Notes: generated by a model not told the origin, from the sequence alone. A stretch of DNA of 64,000 nt from Pelagibacterium flavum (GCF_025854335.1 NZ_CP107716.1:2287001-2351000); one strand, 5' to 3'; shown: positions 24,901 through 33,633, counted from the stretch's first letter. Numbers and translations: made by a program.

Positions 24901-25335
24901 ATGTATAAACACATCCTCATCGCAACCGACGGTTCGGAATTGGCTACCAAAGGGCTGGATCAGGGCCTCAAGCTCGCCAAACAATTAGGCTCGAAGGTTA
25001 CGGTAATCACCGTCACCGATATGTGGGCCTCGGGCGCGTTGGCTGTCGCCGGGCCCACAAGCATTGCCGAATATGATGCGGCAATGCATGCAGCGGTGAA
25101 GGATATTCTAGAAGAGGCTGCCCGATTTGCATCGGAGACCGGGGTTCAATGCGAGACGCGGCACATCGCTAACCGCTATCCCGCCGATGCCATTGTTGAG
25201 GTTTCTCAGGAAATGGACGTGGATCTCATCGTAATGGCCTCCCATGGCCGCCGCGGATTCCGCAAAATGCTGCTGGGTAGTCAGACGACCGAAGTTCTCA
25301 CGTCGAGCACCGTGCCGGTGCTGGTCGTGCGCTAA
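24901..25335 (+). CDS. Universal stress protein (UspA family)
   Basis: 144-residue UspA-fold protein. N-terminal MYKHILIATDGSELATKGLDQGLKLA and the ATP-binding C-terminal motif ASHGRRGFRKMLLGSQTTEVL (about 114-134; G-x2-G-x9-G-S pattern), so it probably binds ATP. AAGGAGA ribosome site. It has a FNR/FixK-like box upstream. Usp genes are frequent FNR/FixK targets in alphaproteobacteria, supporting a role in microaerobic or stationary survival. Convergent with the DUF192 gene. Confidence 0.92.
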   Translation: MYKHILIATDGSELATKGLDQGLKLAKQLGSKVTVITVTDMWASGALAVAGPTSIAEYDAAMHAAVKDILEEAARFASETGVQCETRHIANRYPADAIVEVSQEMDVDLIVMASHGRRGFRKMLLGSQTTEVLTSSTVPVLVVR

Positions 25336-25349
25336 TCGAATAACAGCGG

Positions 25350-25820
25350 CTATTCTGCTGTTTCGGTGTCCAGCTCTACCCGCGGGTGCTCCAGCCGGGC
25401 ACCCGCTTTCAGCCCCAGTTCGGCGGAACGTCCGCCGGGAATTTCCAGAACGAAGCGCACCGGTTCGCCGGAGGGGATTGGTGTCGTATCCATGGGAACG
25501 GCATTTTCGTGGATACGTACAACCTCACCATCCGCCTTGATGAACAGCATGTCGAGCGGAATGAGGGTGTTCTGCATCCAGAAGCTGGCCGGGCGCTCAT
25601 CTATGAAGTCGAAAAGCATGCCGGCATCGGCCGCCAGTTCTTCGCGGAACATTAGCCCGCGCGAGGTCTCCTCGGGCGTGTCGGCAATCTCGACGGCAAA
25701 CGTGAAACTCTGATCCCCGGAATGGATTACTGCGATCTCTTCGTTTTCCTGCCCGAGGGCCGGAGCGAGGCTGGCGAGCATGAGCACCGCCGAGATCATG
25801 ATATTTCTGGTGGCGCGCAT
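25350..25820 (-). CDS. DUF192 family exported protein
   Basis: 156-residue periplasmic protein of unknown function. Signal peptide MRATRNIMISAVLMLASLAPALG-QE. The DUF192 core follows: FTFAVEIADTPEETSRGLMFREEL, MLFDFIDERPASFWMQNTLIPLDMLFI, then ...IPSGEPVRFVLEIPGG. Start chosen at ATG 25820, which gives the signal peptide and has AGGA upstream; the open frame continues to 25943. Followed by the double cold-shock gene upstream on the same strand, with a 31-base gap, so the two may share a transcript. Confidence 0.88.
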   Translation of the reverse strand: MRATRNIMISAVLMLASLAPALGQENEEIAVIHSGDQSFTFAVEIADTPEETSRGLMFREELAADAGMLFDFIDERPASFWMQNTLIPLDMLFIKADGEVVRIHENAVPMDTTPIPSGEPVRFVLEIPGGRSAELGLKAGARLEHPRVELDTETAE

Positions 25821-25851
25821 GCAAATCAATCCTGGCTGAGAGGTGCCTGCC

Positions 25852-26478
25852 TTAGTGAGAAGACGGAGCGTCGCCCCAACCATCTGGGCGGATTTCGGCG
25901 ACCATAAGGCCTTTGGGACCATCGCCATACCGGGCCAGCACAAACTGTCCGGGGCGCAATTCGGTCAGCCCGAACTGGCGCAATGTTTCCATGTGAATGA
26001 AAATGTCGGGATGACCCTCACCTGCCGAAAGAAAACCGAAACCGCGCACCCTGTTGAACCATTTGACCTCAAGGCGTTCAAGCTTTGAAGTCGGTTCAAC
26101 ATGGACGTGTGTACGAGCTGCGGGCATTTGTGCCGGGTGGCGTGCCGTCGATTCATCCATCGATATGATTCGGAAGGCTTGCAGACCGCCGGGGCGATTG
26201 AGCGCCTCAACCACTATGCGCGCGCCCTCATGGGCCGTCTGATAGCCGTCCCTCCGAAGGCAGGTCACGTGCAACAGCACATCAGCACCGCCCGCGTCGG
26301 GCACGATAAAGCCAAAGCCCTTGCCAGCGTCAAACCACTTGATGGTTCCGACAACTTCTATGACGTCGAAGTCCGTGGCCGGATTGCGGATATCCTGATC
26401 GGCCCCTTCGCGGCGAGCATCGTCGTGCCCCACAGTCCTGGAGTCTGGTCCGGTGCCGGAAATGTTTTTCGCCCCCAT
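25852..26478 (-). CDS. Protein with two cold-shock domains
   Basis: 208-residue nucleic-acid-binding protein. The first CSD is at about 42-107 (GTIKWFDAGKGFGFIVPDAGGADVLLH, the RNP1/RNP2 aromatics intact) and the second at about 137-200 (LEVKWFNRVRGFGFLSAGEGHPDIFIHMETL). A charged N-terminal lead and a short linker (RHPAQMPAARTHVH) connect them. ATG 26478 with AAGG upstream is the preferred start; the frame extends to a TTG at 26508. Two-CSD proteins are typical of Hyphomicrobiales and act as RNA chaperones or transcription antiterminators. It has a long 5' untranslated region (the gap to gloA is 231 bases), as cold-shock genes often do. Confidence 0.9.
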   Translation of the reverse strand: MGAKNISGTGPDSRTVGHDDARREGADQDIRNPATDFDVIEVVGTIKWFDAGKGFGFIVPDAGGADVLLHVTCLRRDGYQTAHEGARIVVEALNRPGGLQAFRIISMDESTARHPAQMPAARTHVHVEPTSKLERLEVKWFNRVRGFGFLSAGEGHPDIFIHMETLRQFGLTELRPGQFVLARYGDGPKGLMVAEIRPDGWGDAPSSH

Positions 26479-26709
26479 GCGCAACGCCTTCCACACACGC
26501 CCCTGCAAAGCCGCAGGTACTCATTACAATCTTGCGTAGTCTGGCCGATTCAGGATCAAAAGTTAAGAACCATTCATAAATTTGTTGACAGCAATTAACT
26601 ACCCTCTTTGTCAAAGCGCGGCTTGGCGCGCGATGCTGGCTTCTGTTAGCCTTTGTAGCGCCCTGCCCTGATGGTGCCGGGATGACCACAAAAGAGCCGG
26701 AGCCTTGCT

Positions 26710-27126
26710 TTGAAATATCTCCACACAATGGTGCGCGTTTCCAACATAGAGGAAAGTCTTCGCTTTTACAGTGAAGGGCTGGGCCTTGTTGAATCGCATC
26801 GCATCGAAAATGAAAAAGGGCGCTTCACGCTCATATTCCTCCACGCCCCCGGCGATGAAAGTGCCAAGGTCGAGTTGACCTACAACTGGGACCCCGAAGA
26901 GTATTCGGGTGGCCGCAATTTCGGCCACCTCGCCTATCGGGTCGAAAACATCTATGCGCTCTGCCAGCATCTGCAGGATATGGGGTACACCATCCACCGT
27001 CCGCCACGCGATGGGCACATGGCATTTGTGAAATCCCCCGACGGCATTTCGGTCGAGTTGCTTCAGGACGGCAATCTCGAAGCGCAGGAGCCTTGGGCTT
27101 CAATGCCCAATTCAGGAACGTGGTAA
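26710..27126 (+). CDS. gloA: Lactoylglutathione lyase (glyoxalase I)
   Basis: 138-residue cytosolic metalloenzyme that converts the methylglyoxal-glutathione hemithioacetal to S-lactoylglutathione. The bacterial Ni-type metal ligands are all present: His5, Glu55, His73 and Glu116. His5 is only included with the TTG start at 26710, which has GGAG 8 bases upstream, so TTG is clearly the right start over the ATG seven codons in. A perfect terminator follows. Confidence 0.95.
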   Translation: MKYLHTMVRVSNIEESLRFYSEGLGLVESHRIENEKGRFTLIFLHAPGDESAKVELTYNWDPEEYSGGRNFGHLAYRVENIYALCQHLQDMGYTIHRPPRDGHMAFVKSPDGISVELLQDGNLEAQEPWASMPNSGTW

Positions 27127-27157
27127 ACGCATAACGAGAAATTAACCACGCTGATTG

Positions 27158-27187
27158 ACCGGCGGTTAGGCAACCGCCGGTATTTTT
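27158..27187 (+). terminator. Rho-independent terminator of gloA
   Basis: Perfect 10-bp stem ACCGGCGGTT / AACCGCCGGT, 4-base loop, followed by ATTTTTG. Confidence 0.92.
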
Positions 27188-27235
27188 GTGTCTGTGGTTT
27201 GGGACGATTTCAACCCCGACACGGAAGTGGTTTTG

Positions 27236-27700
27236 ATGCGTTTACTGTCCAGTCTGATCGTCATGGTGGGCCTGCTCGGCGCCTGCGCTCCGATGGCCAT
27301 GTTCGCCTCGGGGAGCGGCAGCGGCTACAACGGGTTGCGGACCGACTGGGGCACCTTCGTCTCCCATGACAATGTGAACGCCTTTTGCCTTTCGCCCAAG
27401 CTGCGCCTTCTGATCTGGGACGTCGAGGGCCATTTCGGCAAAAAGGTCGTGATGAATTCGGGCTATCGTACGCCATGGCACAACGCCTCAGTGGGCGGCG
27501 CCGAGGCCTCCTACCACACCAAATGCATGGCGGCCGATTTCTATATTCCCGGCGTCCCGAAATCGCGCATCATCGCTTACGCGCGCAATAACGGACTGGT
27601 TGGCGGCCTGGGCTGCTACCCCGGACAGAACTTCGTTCATGTCGACGTGCGCGACCGTCCGCGGGGGTATCGCGGCCCGGTCACATTCAGCGGCTGTTGA
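27236..27700 (+). CDS. M15-like (YcbK/peptidase M15_3) lipoprotein
   Basis: 154-residue lipoprotein: signal MRLLSSLIVMVGLLGA-C17 with lipobox LGAC. The rest resembles peptidase M15 family 3: SGYRTPWHNASVGGAEASYHTKCMAADFYI carries the His-x6-Asp zinc motif (H in SYH, D in AADF), and NFVHVDVRD supplies the third ligand. Such domains cleave peptidoglycan cross-links or crosslink peptides. Start taken at ATG 27236 since it gives the lipobox; the open frame begins 16 codons earlier. The envelope location is inferred from the lipobox. Confidence 0.85.
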   Translation: MRLLSSLIVMVGLLGACAPMAMFASGSGSGYNGLRTDWGTFVSHDNVNAFCLSPKLRLLIWDVEGHFGKKVVMNSGYRTPWHNASVGGAEASYHTKCMAADFYIPGVPKSRIIAYARNNGLVGGLGCYPGQNFVHVDVRDRPRGYRGPVTFSGC

Positions 27701-27796
27701 AATTGAAATAAAATCGAATTTGGGTATTGCGCAATCGCAAAGCCCCCCCTATACACCCGCTCACTGGCCGACGCGGTGAACCGCTGACAGCCCGCC

Positions 27797-27872
27797 GCGC
27801 CCTTCGTCTAGCGGTCTAGGACGCCGCCCTTTCACGGCGGAAACACGGGTTCGAGTCCCGTAGGGCGCGCCA
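27797..27872 (+). tRNA. tRNA-Glu(UUC)
   Basis: 76 bases with CCA; acceptor GCGCCCT/AGGGCGC, anticodon stem CCGCC/GGCGG, loop CTTTCAC (anticodon TTC), T-loop TTCGAGT. The D-loop has one base more than the neighbouring tRNA-Glu. Confidence 0.96.
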
Positions 27873-28023
27873 TCCTCTTCTTCGCGAAGATTTGGCCGTT
27901 TCCCGTTGCATGTAGTTACGCACGACGCTATCTATGTCGGCTACAAACGGTTCTGGAGCTTTCTGCGTTTCATATTGCGGATCGTTTCGAGTATTTTTAC
28001 CGCGCTTCTTTGAAGCGCTCTAG

Positions 28024-28098
28024 GCGCCCTTCGTCTAGCGGTCAGGACGCCGCCCTCTCACGGCGGTAACACGGGTTCGAGTCCCGTAGGGCGCGCCA
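28024..28098 (+). tRNA. tRNA-Glu(CUC)
   Basis: 75 bases with CCA, nearly identical to the tRNA-Glu 150 bases upstream. The anticodon loop is CTCTCAC (anticodon CTC), and the D-loop is one base shorter. Confidence 0.95.
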
Positions 28099-28266
28099 AG
28101 TTTTTCGCAATTTCGCAGTCGCGGTCGAAACACTCCCCACATCACCCCCTGCCACCCATGGTTTCCCGATGGAATCGGTTTTGCTCTTGACTGCCGGCCG
28201 GTCTTGTAAAGAAACCACCTGCCGACTGTTGCGGGTGATACAGTAAGCCTCAACCAGTGAGGCACC

Positions 28267-28500
28267 ATGACCACGACGTTCTTGATTCAATCGTTCCAGC
28301 AACGCGGACGCAAGCTGGTGTCTGATCCCCTGCAAAGGGCGAAGACGGCCGAAAGTGCGATTGCAACGGCGGTGCGTATTGCTCCCTCAAAGGCCGGTGT
28401 TGTGGCTTTTTCCCAAGAGGTCGACGTCGAGACCGATTGCTATGATGAGCCGCTGGTGCTGTTCAAAACAGGGATGTTGCCCGCTGAGCTTCTCGATTGA
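28267..28500 (+). CDS. Small hypothetical protein, 77 residues
   Basis: Short protein I do not recognise by function. It has a clear ATG, no signal peptide and no membrane segment. Notable are a basic N-terminal half (QQRGRKLVSDPLQRAK) and an acidic C-terminal stretch (QEVDVETDCYDEPLV). It stands alone between tRNA-Glu(CUC) and the M20 dipeptidase, with a hairpin in the 83-base gap to the latter. Proteins of this size with a SDPLQ..TAESA..TA pattern occur in related Hyphomicrobiales as far as I recall, so it is probably real. Confidence 0.6.
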   Translation: MTTTFLIQSFQQRGRKLVSDPLQRAKTAESAIATAVRIAPSKAGVVAFSQEVDVETDCYDEPLVLFKTGMLPAELLD

Positions 28501-28503
28501 ACC

Positions 28504-28529
28504 TGGCCGGTAAAATTTCTTTACTGGCC
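28504..28529. other. Inverted repeat GGCCGGTAAA / TTTACTGGCC
   Basis: 10-base arms with one G-T pair and a 5-base centre, after the 77-residue gene and before the dipeptidase gene. No T-run. Could be a weak terminator or an operator; undecided. Confidence 0.4.
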
Positions 28530-28583
28530 CGACTCGGCTGATAAGGTCGCGGCACTTCCAATCCAACGACGGACCTTTCCGCA

Positions 28584-29975
28584 ATGACTGATGCCAACGC
28601 TCCGCTCGATGCCGTGCTTTCCCATGTCGATGCCCATATCGAGGAAAGTCTCGAGCGGCTGTTTACGCTCTTGCGGATTGCCTCCATTTCCACTGACCCC
28701 ACCTATGCAGGCGAATGTCACAAGGCGGCCGAATGGCTGACCAATGAACTGCAGGGTCTCGATTTCGATTCTGCGGTACGCCCTACCCCCGGCCATCCGA
28801 TGGTAGTGGGGCACCAGCGCAGCGCTGTGGGGCCAAACGTGCTGTTTTACGGGCACTACGATGTTCAGCCTGTCGATCCGATCGAACTTTGGACGAGCGA
28901 GCCGTTCGAGCCCAGGATCGGCGAGGAGAATGGACGGAAGGTGATTCTTGCTCGCGGCGCGTCGGACGACAAGGGCCAGTTGATGACCTTCATCGAAGCC
29001 TGCCGGGCGTATAAGGCCGTCCGCGGCTCGCTGCCGGTCGGCGTCACGGTGCTACTCGAAGGCGAGGAAGAATCCGGCTCCCCATCGCTCGATGGCTTCC
29101 TCAAAGACAACGCCGAGGAACTCAGGGCCGACATCGCACTGGTGTGCGACACTGACATGTGGGACGAGGAGACGCCCTCGATCATAACCATGTTGCGCGG
29201 GCTGATGGCCGACAATGTGGAGATCCAGGCGGCGAGCCGTGACTTGCATTCGGGCATGTATGGGAATGCGGCGCGCAATCCCAATCAGGTACTGGCCGAA
29301 ATCATCGCCTCTCTGCGCAATCCCGACGGATCGGTTGCCGTCGAAGGCTTCTATGACGATGTGCCGGAACTGCCCACCGAAGTCGCGGAGCAATGGAAGC
29401 GGCTGCCGTTCGATGAGAAGGCTTATCTCGGCGCTGTGGGTCTGTCCGAGCCTGCCGGCGAGAAGAACCGCTCAGTTCTCGAACAGATCACTTCGCGCCC
29501 CACTTGCGAAATCAACGGTATGTGGGGTGGCTATACTGGCGACGGCTTCAAGACAGTGATCCCGGCCAAGGCTGGGGCCAAGATTTCTTTCCGACTCGTG
29601 GGCAATCAGGACCCGCACAAGATCCGCAAGGCATTCCGCGCGCATGTCGAGGCTCGGGTGCCCGCCGATTGCACCGTGACCTTCCATGAACACGGCGCGA
29701 GCCCGGCATCGGTCGTTCCTTCGGACGGCGCCATGCTGCAAAAGGCGCTCGGCGCGCTGACCGACGAGTGGGGCCGCGAGGCCGCTATCGCGGGCTCGGG
29801 CGGATCGATCCCCATTGTAGGCGATTTCAAGCGCAAGCTGGGCATGGATTCGCTTCTGATCGGATACGCCCAGACGGACGACCGCATCCATTCGCCCAAC
29901 GAAAAATATAATCTTGAGAGCTACCACAAGGGCATCCGGTCATGGGTGCGGGTGCTCGATGCGCTGTCGAAATAA
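28584..29975 (+). CDS. M20 family dipeptidase (carnosinase-like)
   Basis: 463-residue cytosolic zinc exopeptidase of the M20 family. Metal ligands: His91 and Asp93 (YGHYDVQPVDP), bridging Asp128 (RGASDDKGQ), and the catalytic Glu with its neighbour in LLEGEEESGSP (161-162). The lid (dimerisation) domain lies at about 200-350. Best matches in memory are annotated as dipeptidase/ArgE-DapE-related hydrolase; no metabolic partner adjacent narrows the substrate. Strand and spacing suggest it is transcribed independently. Confidence 0.9.
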   Translation: MTDANAPLDAVLSHVDAHIEESLERLFTLLRIASISTDPTYAGECHKAAEWLTNELQGLDFDSAVRPTPGHPMVVGHQRSAVGPNVLFYGHYDVQPVDPIELWTSEPFEPRIGEENGRKVILARGASDDKGQLMTFIEACRAYKAVRGSLPVGVTVLLEGEEESGSPSLDGFLKDNAEELRADIALVCDTDMWDEETPSIITMLRGLMADNVEIQAASRDLHSGMYGNAARNPNQVLAEIIASLRNPDGSVAVEGFYDDVPELPTEVAEQWKRLPFDEKAYLGAVGLSEPAGEKNRSVLEQITSRPTCEINGMWGGYTGDGFKTVIPAKAGAKISFRLVGNQDPHKIRKAFRAHVEARVPADCTVTFHEHGASPASVVPSDGAMLQKALGALTDEWGREAAIAGSGGSIPIVGDFKRKLGMDSLLIGYAQTDDRIHSPNEKYNLESYHKGIRSWVRVLDALSK

Positions 29976-30044
29976 TTGTAGCAACCTGATCTGTCGCCAA
30001 CCCATTTCGTATTGACCAAGAGTGCAAGCGAAAGGGTCAAGCGA

Positions 30045-30797
30045 ATGGCAAAGGTAGCGTGGGTGCTTGGCGGCGGTTCGGGAATCGGCGCCGAGACGGT
30101 CAAACAGCTTTCGCGGCGTGGATGGACGGTTGCGATATCGGGGCGACGCGAACAGCCGCTCAACGCGCTCTCGGTCAGTCACGGCGCGCGCCCCTACCCT
30201 CTCGACGTTACCGACTTCGACGCGGTAAAGACTACCGTCTCCCGCATCGCCGAGGACCTTGGCAAGATCGATCTCGTTATCTTTTCGGTCGCCGCCTGGG
30301 AGGTCACTGAGCCGGGTCGGTACGACTACGAAAGCTATGCCAAAATCATAGATACCAATCTGCTGGGCGCCATGCGGGTTATCGACCCGGTGGTGGCTCA
30401 GATGCGCAAGCAGCGGTCTGGGGAAATCGCGCTGGTGGCTTCCGTGGCCGGCTATTTCGGACTGCCGCGCTCGGCAGCCTATTCTTCGGGGAAATCGGCA
30501 ATGATTGCGTTGGCCGAGACTATGCGAACCGAACTTGCCTCCGACAATATCAGCGTCCGGCTGGTCTGCCCCGGGTTTGTGAGAACCGACCTTACGGCCA
30601 AGAACGACTTCCCGATGCCGTTTCTGATGGAGGCAGAAGAGGCGGGCAAGCGGATAGCGAATGGCTTGCTCAACTCGCGAAAGTTCGAGATCGCTTTTCC
30701 CCTGCCCTTCGTCCTGATCCTGAAGACGATCCGGCTGCTGCCCTATCCGATGTTTTTTGCCTTGATGTCGCGACTGATCTCGCAACCGTCGAAATGA
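30045..30797 (+). CDS. Short-chain dehydrogenase/reductase
   Basis: 250-residue SDR. Cofactor motif GGGSGIGAE near residues 9-17 and the catalytic Ser133, Tyr146 and Lys150 (VASVAG...AAYSSGK). The usual NNAG motif is replaced by FSVAAWE, common in divergent SDRs. A C-terminal hydrophobic helix (about 218-240) suggests membrane association, as in 3-ketoacyl-sphinganine/17-beta-HSD-like members. ATG 30045 follows AAAGGG. Substrate unknown. Confidence 0.85.
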   Translation: MAKVAWVLGGGSGIGAETVKQLSRRGWTVAISGRREQPLNALSVSHGARPYPLDVTDFDAVKTTVSRIAEDLGKIDLVIFSVAAWEVTEPGRYDYESYAKIIDTNLLGAMRVIDPVVAQMRKQRSGEIALVASVAGYFGLPRSAAYSSGKSAMIALAETMRTELASDNISVRLVCPGFVRTDLTAKNDFPMPFLMEAEEAGKRIANGLLNSRKFEIAFPLPFVLILKTIRLLPYPMFFALMSRLISQPSK

Positions 30798-30798
30798 T

Positions 30799-30825
30799 AA
30801 AGGGCGGCCCAGTGGTCGCCCTTTT
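30799..30825. terminator. Bidirectional terminator between the SDR and siderophore operon
   Basis: Stem AAAGGGCG / CGCCCTTT with a 10-base loop and A/T tracts on both sides, between convergent genes. Confidence 0.8.
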
Positions 30826-30830
30826 CGGTT

Positions 30831-31781
30831 TCACTCTTGGACGACCTCAGCATTTTCCACAAGTGCCGTAAGCTTTTCGATTTCTGCGGTATAGGCGCCA
30901 TAGGTCCTGATCCACCAGGCCGGCCAGTCGCCCACCTGACCCGCTGCGACAGCGGGTATGAGTTCGGCCAGCGGTTGAGCGTCGACTGCCTCCCGCGTTG
31001 CCGTTCCGAACCGATCGTCGAGGAGCAGAACGTCAGCGGGATAAGTGTCGGCATTCTCCCAGCTCAGAATGCCCCAATACTCTCCTTCGGGCGCATCTGG
31101 TTCAACCATGTTCAGGCCCCAGGATGCGAAATCGTTGAGTTCCGCTGCGCCGGTGGGTGCAGCGACGTACAAGCTATCGGTGTCGGCCCATGCGGCCATA
31201 ACCGTCAGGCCCGGCTTTGCCTCGGCAGCCGCCGTGAGCTGGGCGCGCGCCTGGTTAAACGCAGTTCGCTTCTGCTCGATTTCGGGGGCGTCGAGATCGG
31301 CACCCAGCGCCTCCGCCAGCCTGCCATAGTCCTCGATCAACCCCAGAACTGAATCTCCCTGGAGCACGCCGACGATCGGGGCGATGTCGGCGAACTGGCC
31401 ATCGGGACGCATCGCGTCGCCGCCGCTGTAGTCACCCGTGCGCGGCCAGTATTCGGTCACGATCAGATCGGCATCGAACGCCAGCAGGCTTTCGGCCTGC
31501 AGTTCATTGTAGGCCGTGCGGACAATTTCGATGCCGGAAAGGTCGAATTCGGCGTAGCTTTTTTCAGAGGTACTATCGTCGGTGAATATGCCGACCGGTT
31601 CAATGCCGAACTGCATGAGTCCTGCCGCAGAGGATGAGAAAGCCACGATCCGTTCGGGCGGGCTGTCGAGGGTAATCGTGTTGCCTGCACCGTCGGTGAA
31701 ACTCCATTCCTGGGCGATAGCCAAGGACGCCGTTCCCGCCATGAGGACAGCAAGGGCAGATGTGATCGTCAGGCGTTTCAT
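30831..31781 (-). CDS. Siderophore ABC transporter substrate-binding protein 2 (FecB/FepB-like)
   Basis: 316-residue periplasmic binding protein of the TroA/FhuD-like class with a long backbone helix. Signal peptide MKRLTITSALAVLMAGTASLAIA-QE. The opening FTDGAGNTITLDSPPERIVAFSSSAAGLMQFGIEPVGI is typical of iron-siderophore binders. Second lobe after LVENAEV. It is last gene of the operon, 22 bases after the other binding protein. The two proteins share the fold but differ in the ligand-facing region, so they may feed the same permease with different chelates. GGGAGC ribosome site. Confidence 0.88.
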   Translation of the reverse strand: MKRLTITSALAVLMAGTASLAIAQEWSFTDGAGNTITLDSPPERIVAFSSSAAGLMQFGIEPVGIFTDDSTSEKSYAEFDLSGIEIVRTAYNELQAESLLAFDADLIVTEYWPRTGDYSGGDAMRPDGQFADIAPIVGVLQGDSVLGLIEDYGRLAEALGADLDAPEIEQKRTAFNQARAQLTAAAEAKPGLTVMAAWADTDSLYVAAPTGAAELNDFASWGLNMVEPDAPEGEYWGILSWENADTYPADVLLLDDRFGTATREAVDAQPLAELIPAVAAGQVGDWPAWWIRTYGAYTAEIEKLTALVENAEVVQE

Positions 31782-31803
31782 GAAACGCTCCCTTACGCTT
31801 GGG

Positions 31804-32763
31804 TTATTGTTCGAGCGTTTCGGCGAGAATCGGCACGAAACGGTCCATCATCCAGGGGATCGACAGCGGTGAGGGTGCCGACACCGCCATGACGAAGGCC
31901 CGGTCGATCAGGGGCACGAAATTATCGTTGGCAATGGGCTTCCAGCGCGCAAACAGCGGATTCGACAAGATGGCATCGAGATCATCCTGGCTGGAATACC
32001 AGGCGATGAAGACTTCGGCGTCAACGCCGTCGAGTTGTTCGAAACTGACCTGCTGCACATAGTTGTCGGTCGGCAGATCGTTTAGCGCCTCTGCCGGCAC
32101 CAATCCTAGATCTTCCATCAGATGCACGCGAGGGTCCGAAGGAACGTAAAGCCCGACGCTGCCCGCGTCCGAACCGCCACCAAAGGCAAAGGTGCGACCG
32201 GCAAATTGAGGATTTTCCGCTGCATATTCAGCGATGCGGTCCTGAGTACTGTCGACAAGACCGGACGCTTCTTCGCTACGCCCCATCGCTGCGCCGACCG
32301 TTTCGACCACATATTGCCAGCTGCCGGTCCACGGCGCTTCCTTGAAGGCGACGGTGGGAGCGATGGCCGACAGGCGGTCGTAGTCGTCCTGGCTGATGCC
32401 ACTATACGGCGCCAGTATAAGATCAGGCTCGAGTTCGAGAATCTGCTCAAACGGCAGGCCATTGGCAGTGTCGAGAGCTACTGGAACGTCCTCCCCTAGT
32501 TCCTCTATCGCTTCCTTTACCCATGGCAGGTAGCCGTTTTCATCGCCGCCCCATGTCTGGCTCTGGATGGCAATCGGCACTTCGCCCAGAGCCAATACGG
32601 TGTCTTGTGCCATCCAGCTGATGGTCACTATGCGTTCGGCTTTGGCTTCGATGACCGTCTCGCCGTAAAAATGATCGAGCGTGACGGGAAACGTGTCCTG
32701 CCCGGATGCGGGCATGGCGATAAGGGCCACGGCAGATGCCGCTGCCAATGCAATATGTCTCAT
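31804..32763 (-). CDS. Siderophore ABC transporter substrate-binding protein 1 (FecB/FhuD-like)
   Basis: 319-residue periplasmic iron-chelate-binding protein. Signal peptide MRHIALAAASAVALIAMPASG-QD. The fold signature AERIVTISWMAQDTVLALGEVPIAI and DLILAPYSGISQDDYDRLS is seen, with the GEEASGLV-type linker helix around residues 165-175. It starts with GAGGAAATC in front of the ATG at 32763, 7 bases after the ATPase stop. Together with the ATPase and two FecCD permeases it makes a complete importer. Chelate identity unknown. Confidence 0.9.
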   Translation of the reverse strand: MRHIALAAASAVALIAMPASGQDTFPVTLDHFYGETVIEAKAERIVTISWMAQDTVLALGEVPIAIQSQTWGGDENGYLPWVKEAIEELGEDVPVALDTANGLPFEQILELEPDLILAPYSGISQDDYDRLSAIAPTVAFKEAPWTGSWQYVVETVGAAMGRSEEASGLVDSTQDRIAEYAAENPQFAGRTFAFGGGSDAGSVGLYVPSDPRVHLMEDLGLVPAEALNDLPTDNYVQQVSFEQLDGVDAEVFIAWYSSQDDLDAILSNPLFARWKPIANDNFVPLIDRAFVMAVSAPSPLSIPWMMDRFVPILAETLEQ

Positions 32764-32770
32764 GATTTCC

Positions 32771-33619
32771 TCATGTTTCAGCCGGTCGGGGTTCGGCGTG
32801 AGGAATCGAACCGCGGGGAATGACCATCGGCGTTCTAGCTAATGGATCTTCGATGATGATGCAGGGCAGACCGAAGACCTCTTCAACAAGGTTTGCGGTG
32901 ATGATCTCGCCGGGAGCGCCTTCGGCGAGAATTTGTCCGTCCCGCATCGCGATGATGTGGCTTGCGTAGCGGCAGGCGTGATTAAGGTCGTGCAGCACGG
33001 CGACAACCGTGTGGCCGTCGCGCTTGTTGAGTGTGCTCAGAAGTTCGAGAAGCTCGATCTGGTGGGCAATATCAAGGTAGGTGGTTGGCTCGTCCAGCAA
33101 CAGCATAGGGGTTTGCTGGGCCAGAACCATGGCAACCCAGACGCGCTGCCGCTGGCCGCCCGAGAGCTCATCGACCAGCCGGTGTGAAAGGGGCGTGATC
33201 TTTGTGGCTTCCATAGCGCCTATCACCGCAGCTTCGTCCTCCACCGACCATTGGCGGATAAATTTCTGGTGTGGATACCGGCCGCGGGCCACGAGATCTG
33301 CAACCGTTATGCCTTCGGGCGCAATCGAGGTTTGCGGCAACAGCCCCAGGCGGCGGGCAACTTCCTTGGCCGGATAGTGCGAAATGGCCTTGCCGTCGAG
33401 CATGACATGGCCCTGGCTGGGCTGGATAAGGCGCGAAAGCGCCCGCAGAAGGGTCGACTTTCCGCAGGCGTTGGCGCCCACGATCACGGTAAAACCATGA
33501 TCGGGGATCTGAACGGAAAGCTCGCGCGAGATGACCCGGCTGTCATATCCAATCGTCGCCTTGTCTGCGAAGAGTCGCGGCGCGCCGGCAAGCTTCGTGG
33601 GGTCAAAATGCTTGTTCAT
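32771..33619 (-). CDS. Siderophore ABC transporter ATPase (FecE/FepC-like)
   Basis: 282-residue ATPase. Walker A GANACGKST (48-56), the N-A-C variant common in FepC-like proteins. Q-loop LLPQTSIAPEGITVADLVARGRYPH (with the family's RGRYPH), signature ELSGGQRQRVWVAMVLAQ, Walker B MLLLDEPTTYLD. Start taken at ATG 33619 behind AGGGGAC; an in-frame ATG at 33637 overlapping the permease stop (ATGA) is equally possible, adding six residues. Energises the two FecCD permeases. Confidence 0.92.
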   Translation of the reverse strand: MNKHFDPTKLAGAPRLFADKATIGYDSRVISRELSVQIPDHGFTVIVGANACGKSTLLRALSRLIQPSQGHVMLDGKAISHYPAKEVARRLGLLPQTSIAPEGITVADLVARGRYPHQKFIRQWSVEDEAAVIGAMEATKITPLSHRLVDELSGGQRQRVWVAMVLAQQTPMLLLDEPTTYLDIAHQIELLELLSTLNKRDGHTVVAVLHDLNHACRYASHIIAMRDGQILAEGAPGEIITANLVEEVFGLPCIIIEDPLARTPMVIPRGSIPHAEPRPAET

Positions 33620-33633
33620 CGTGGTGTCCCCTG

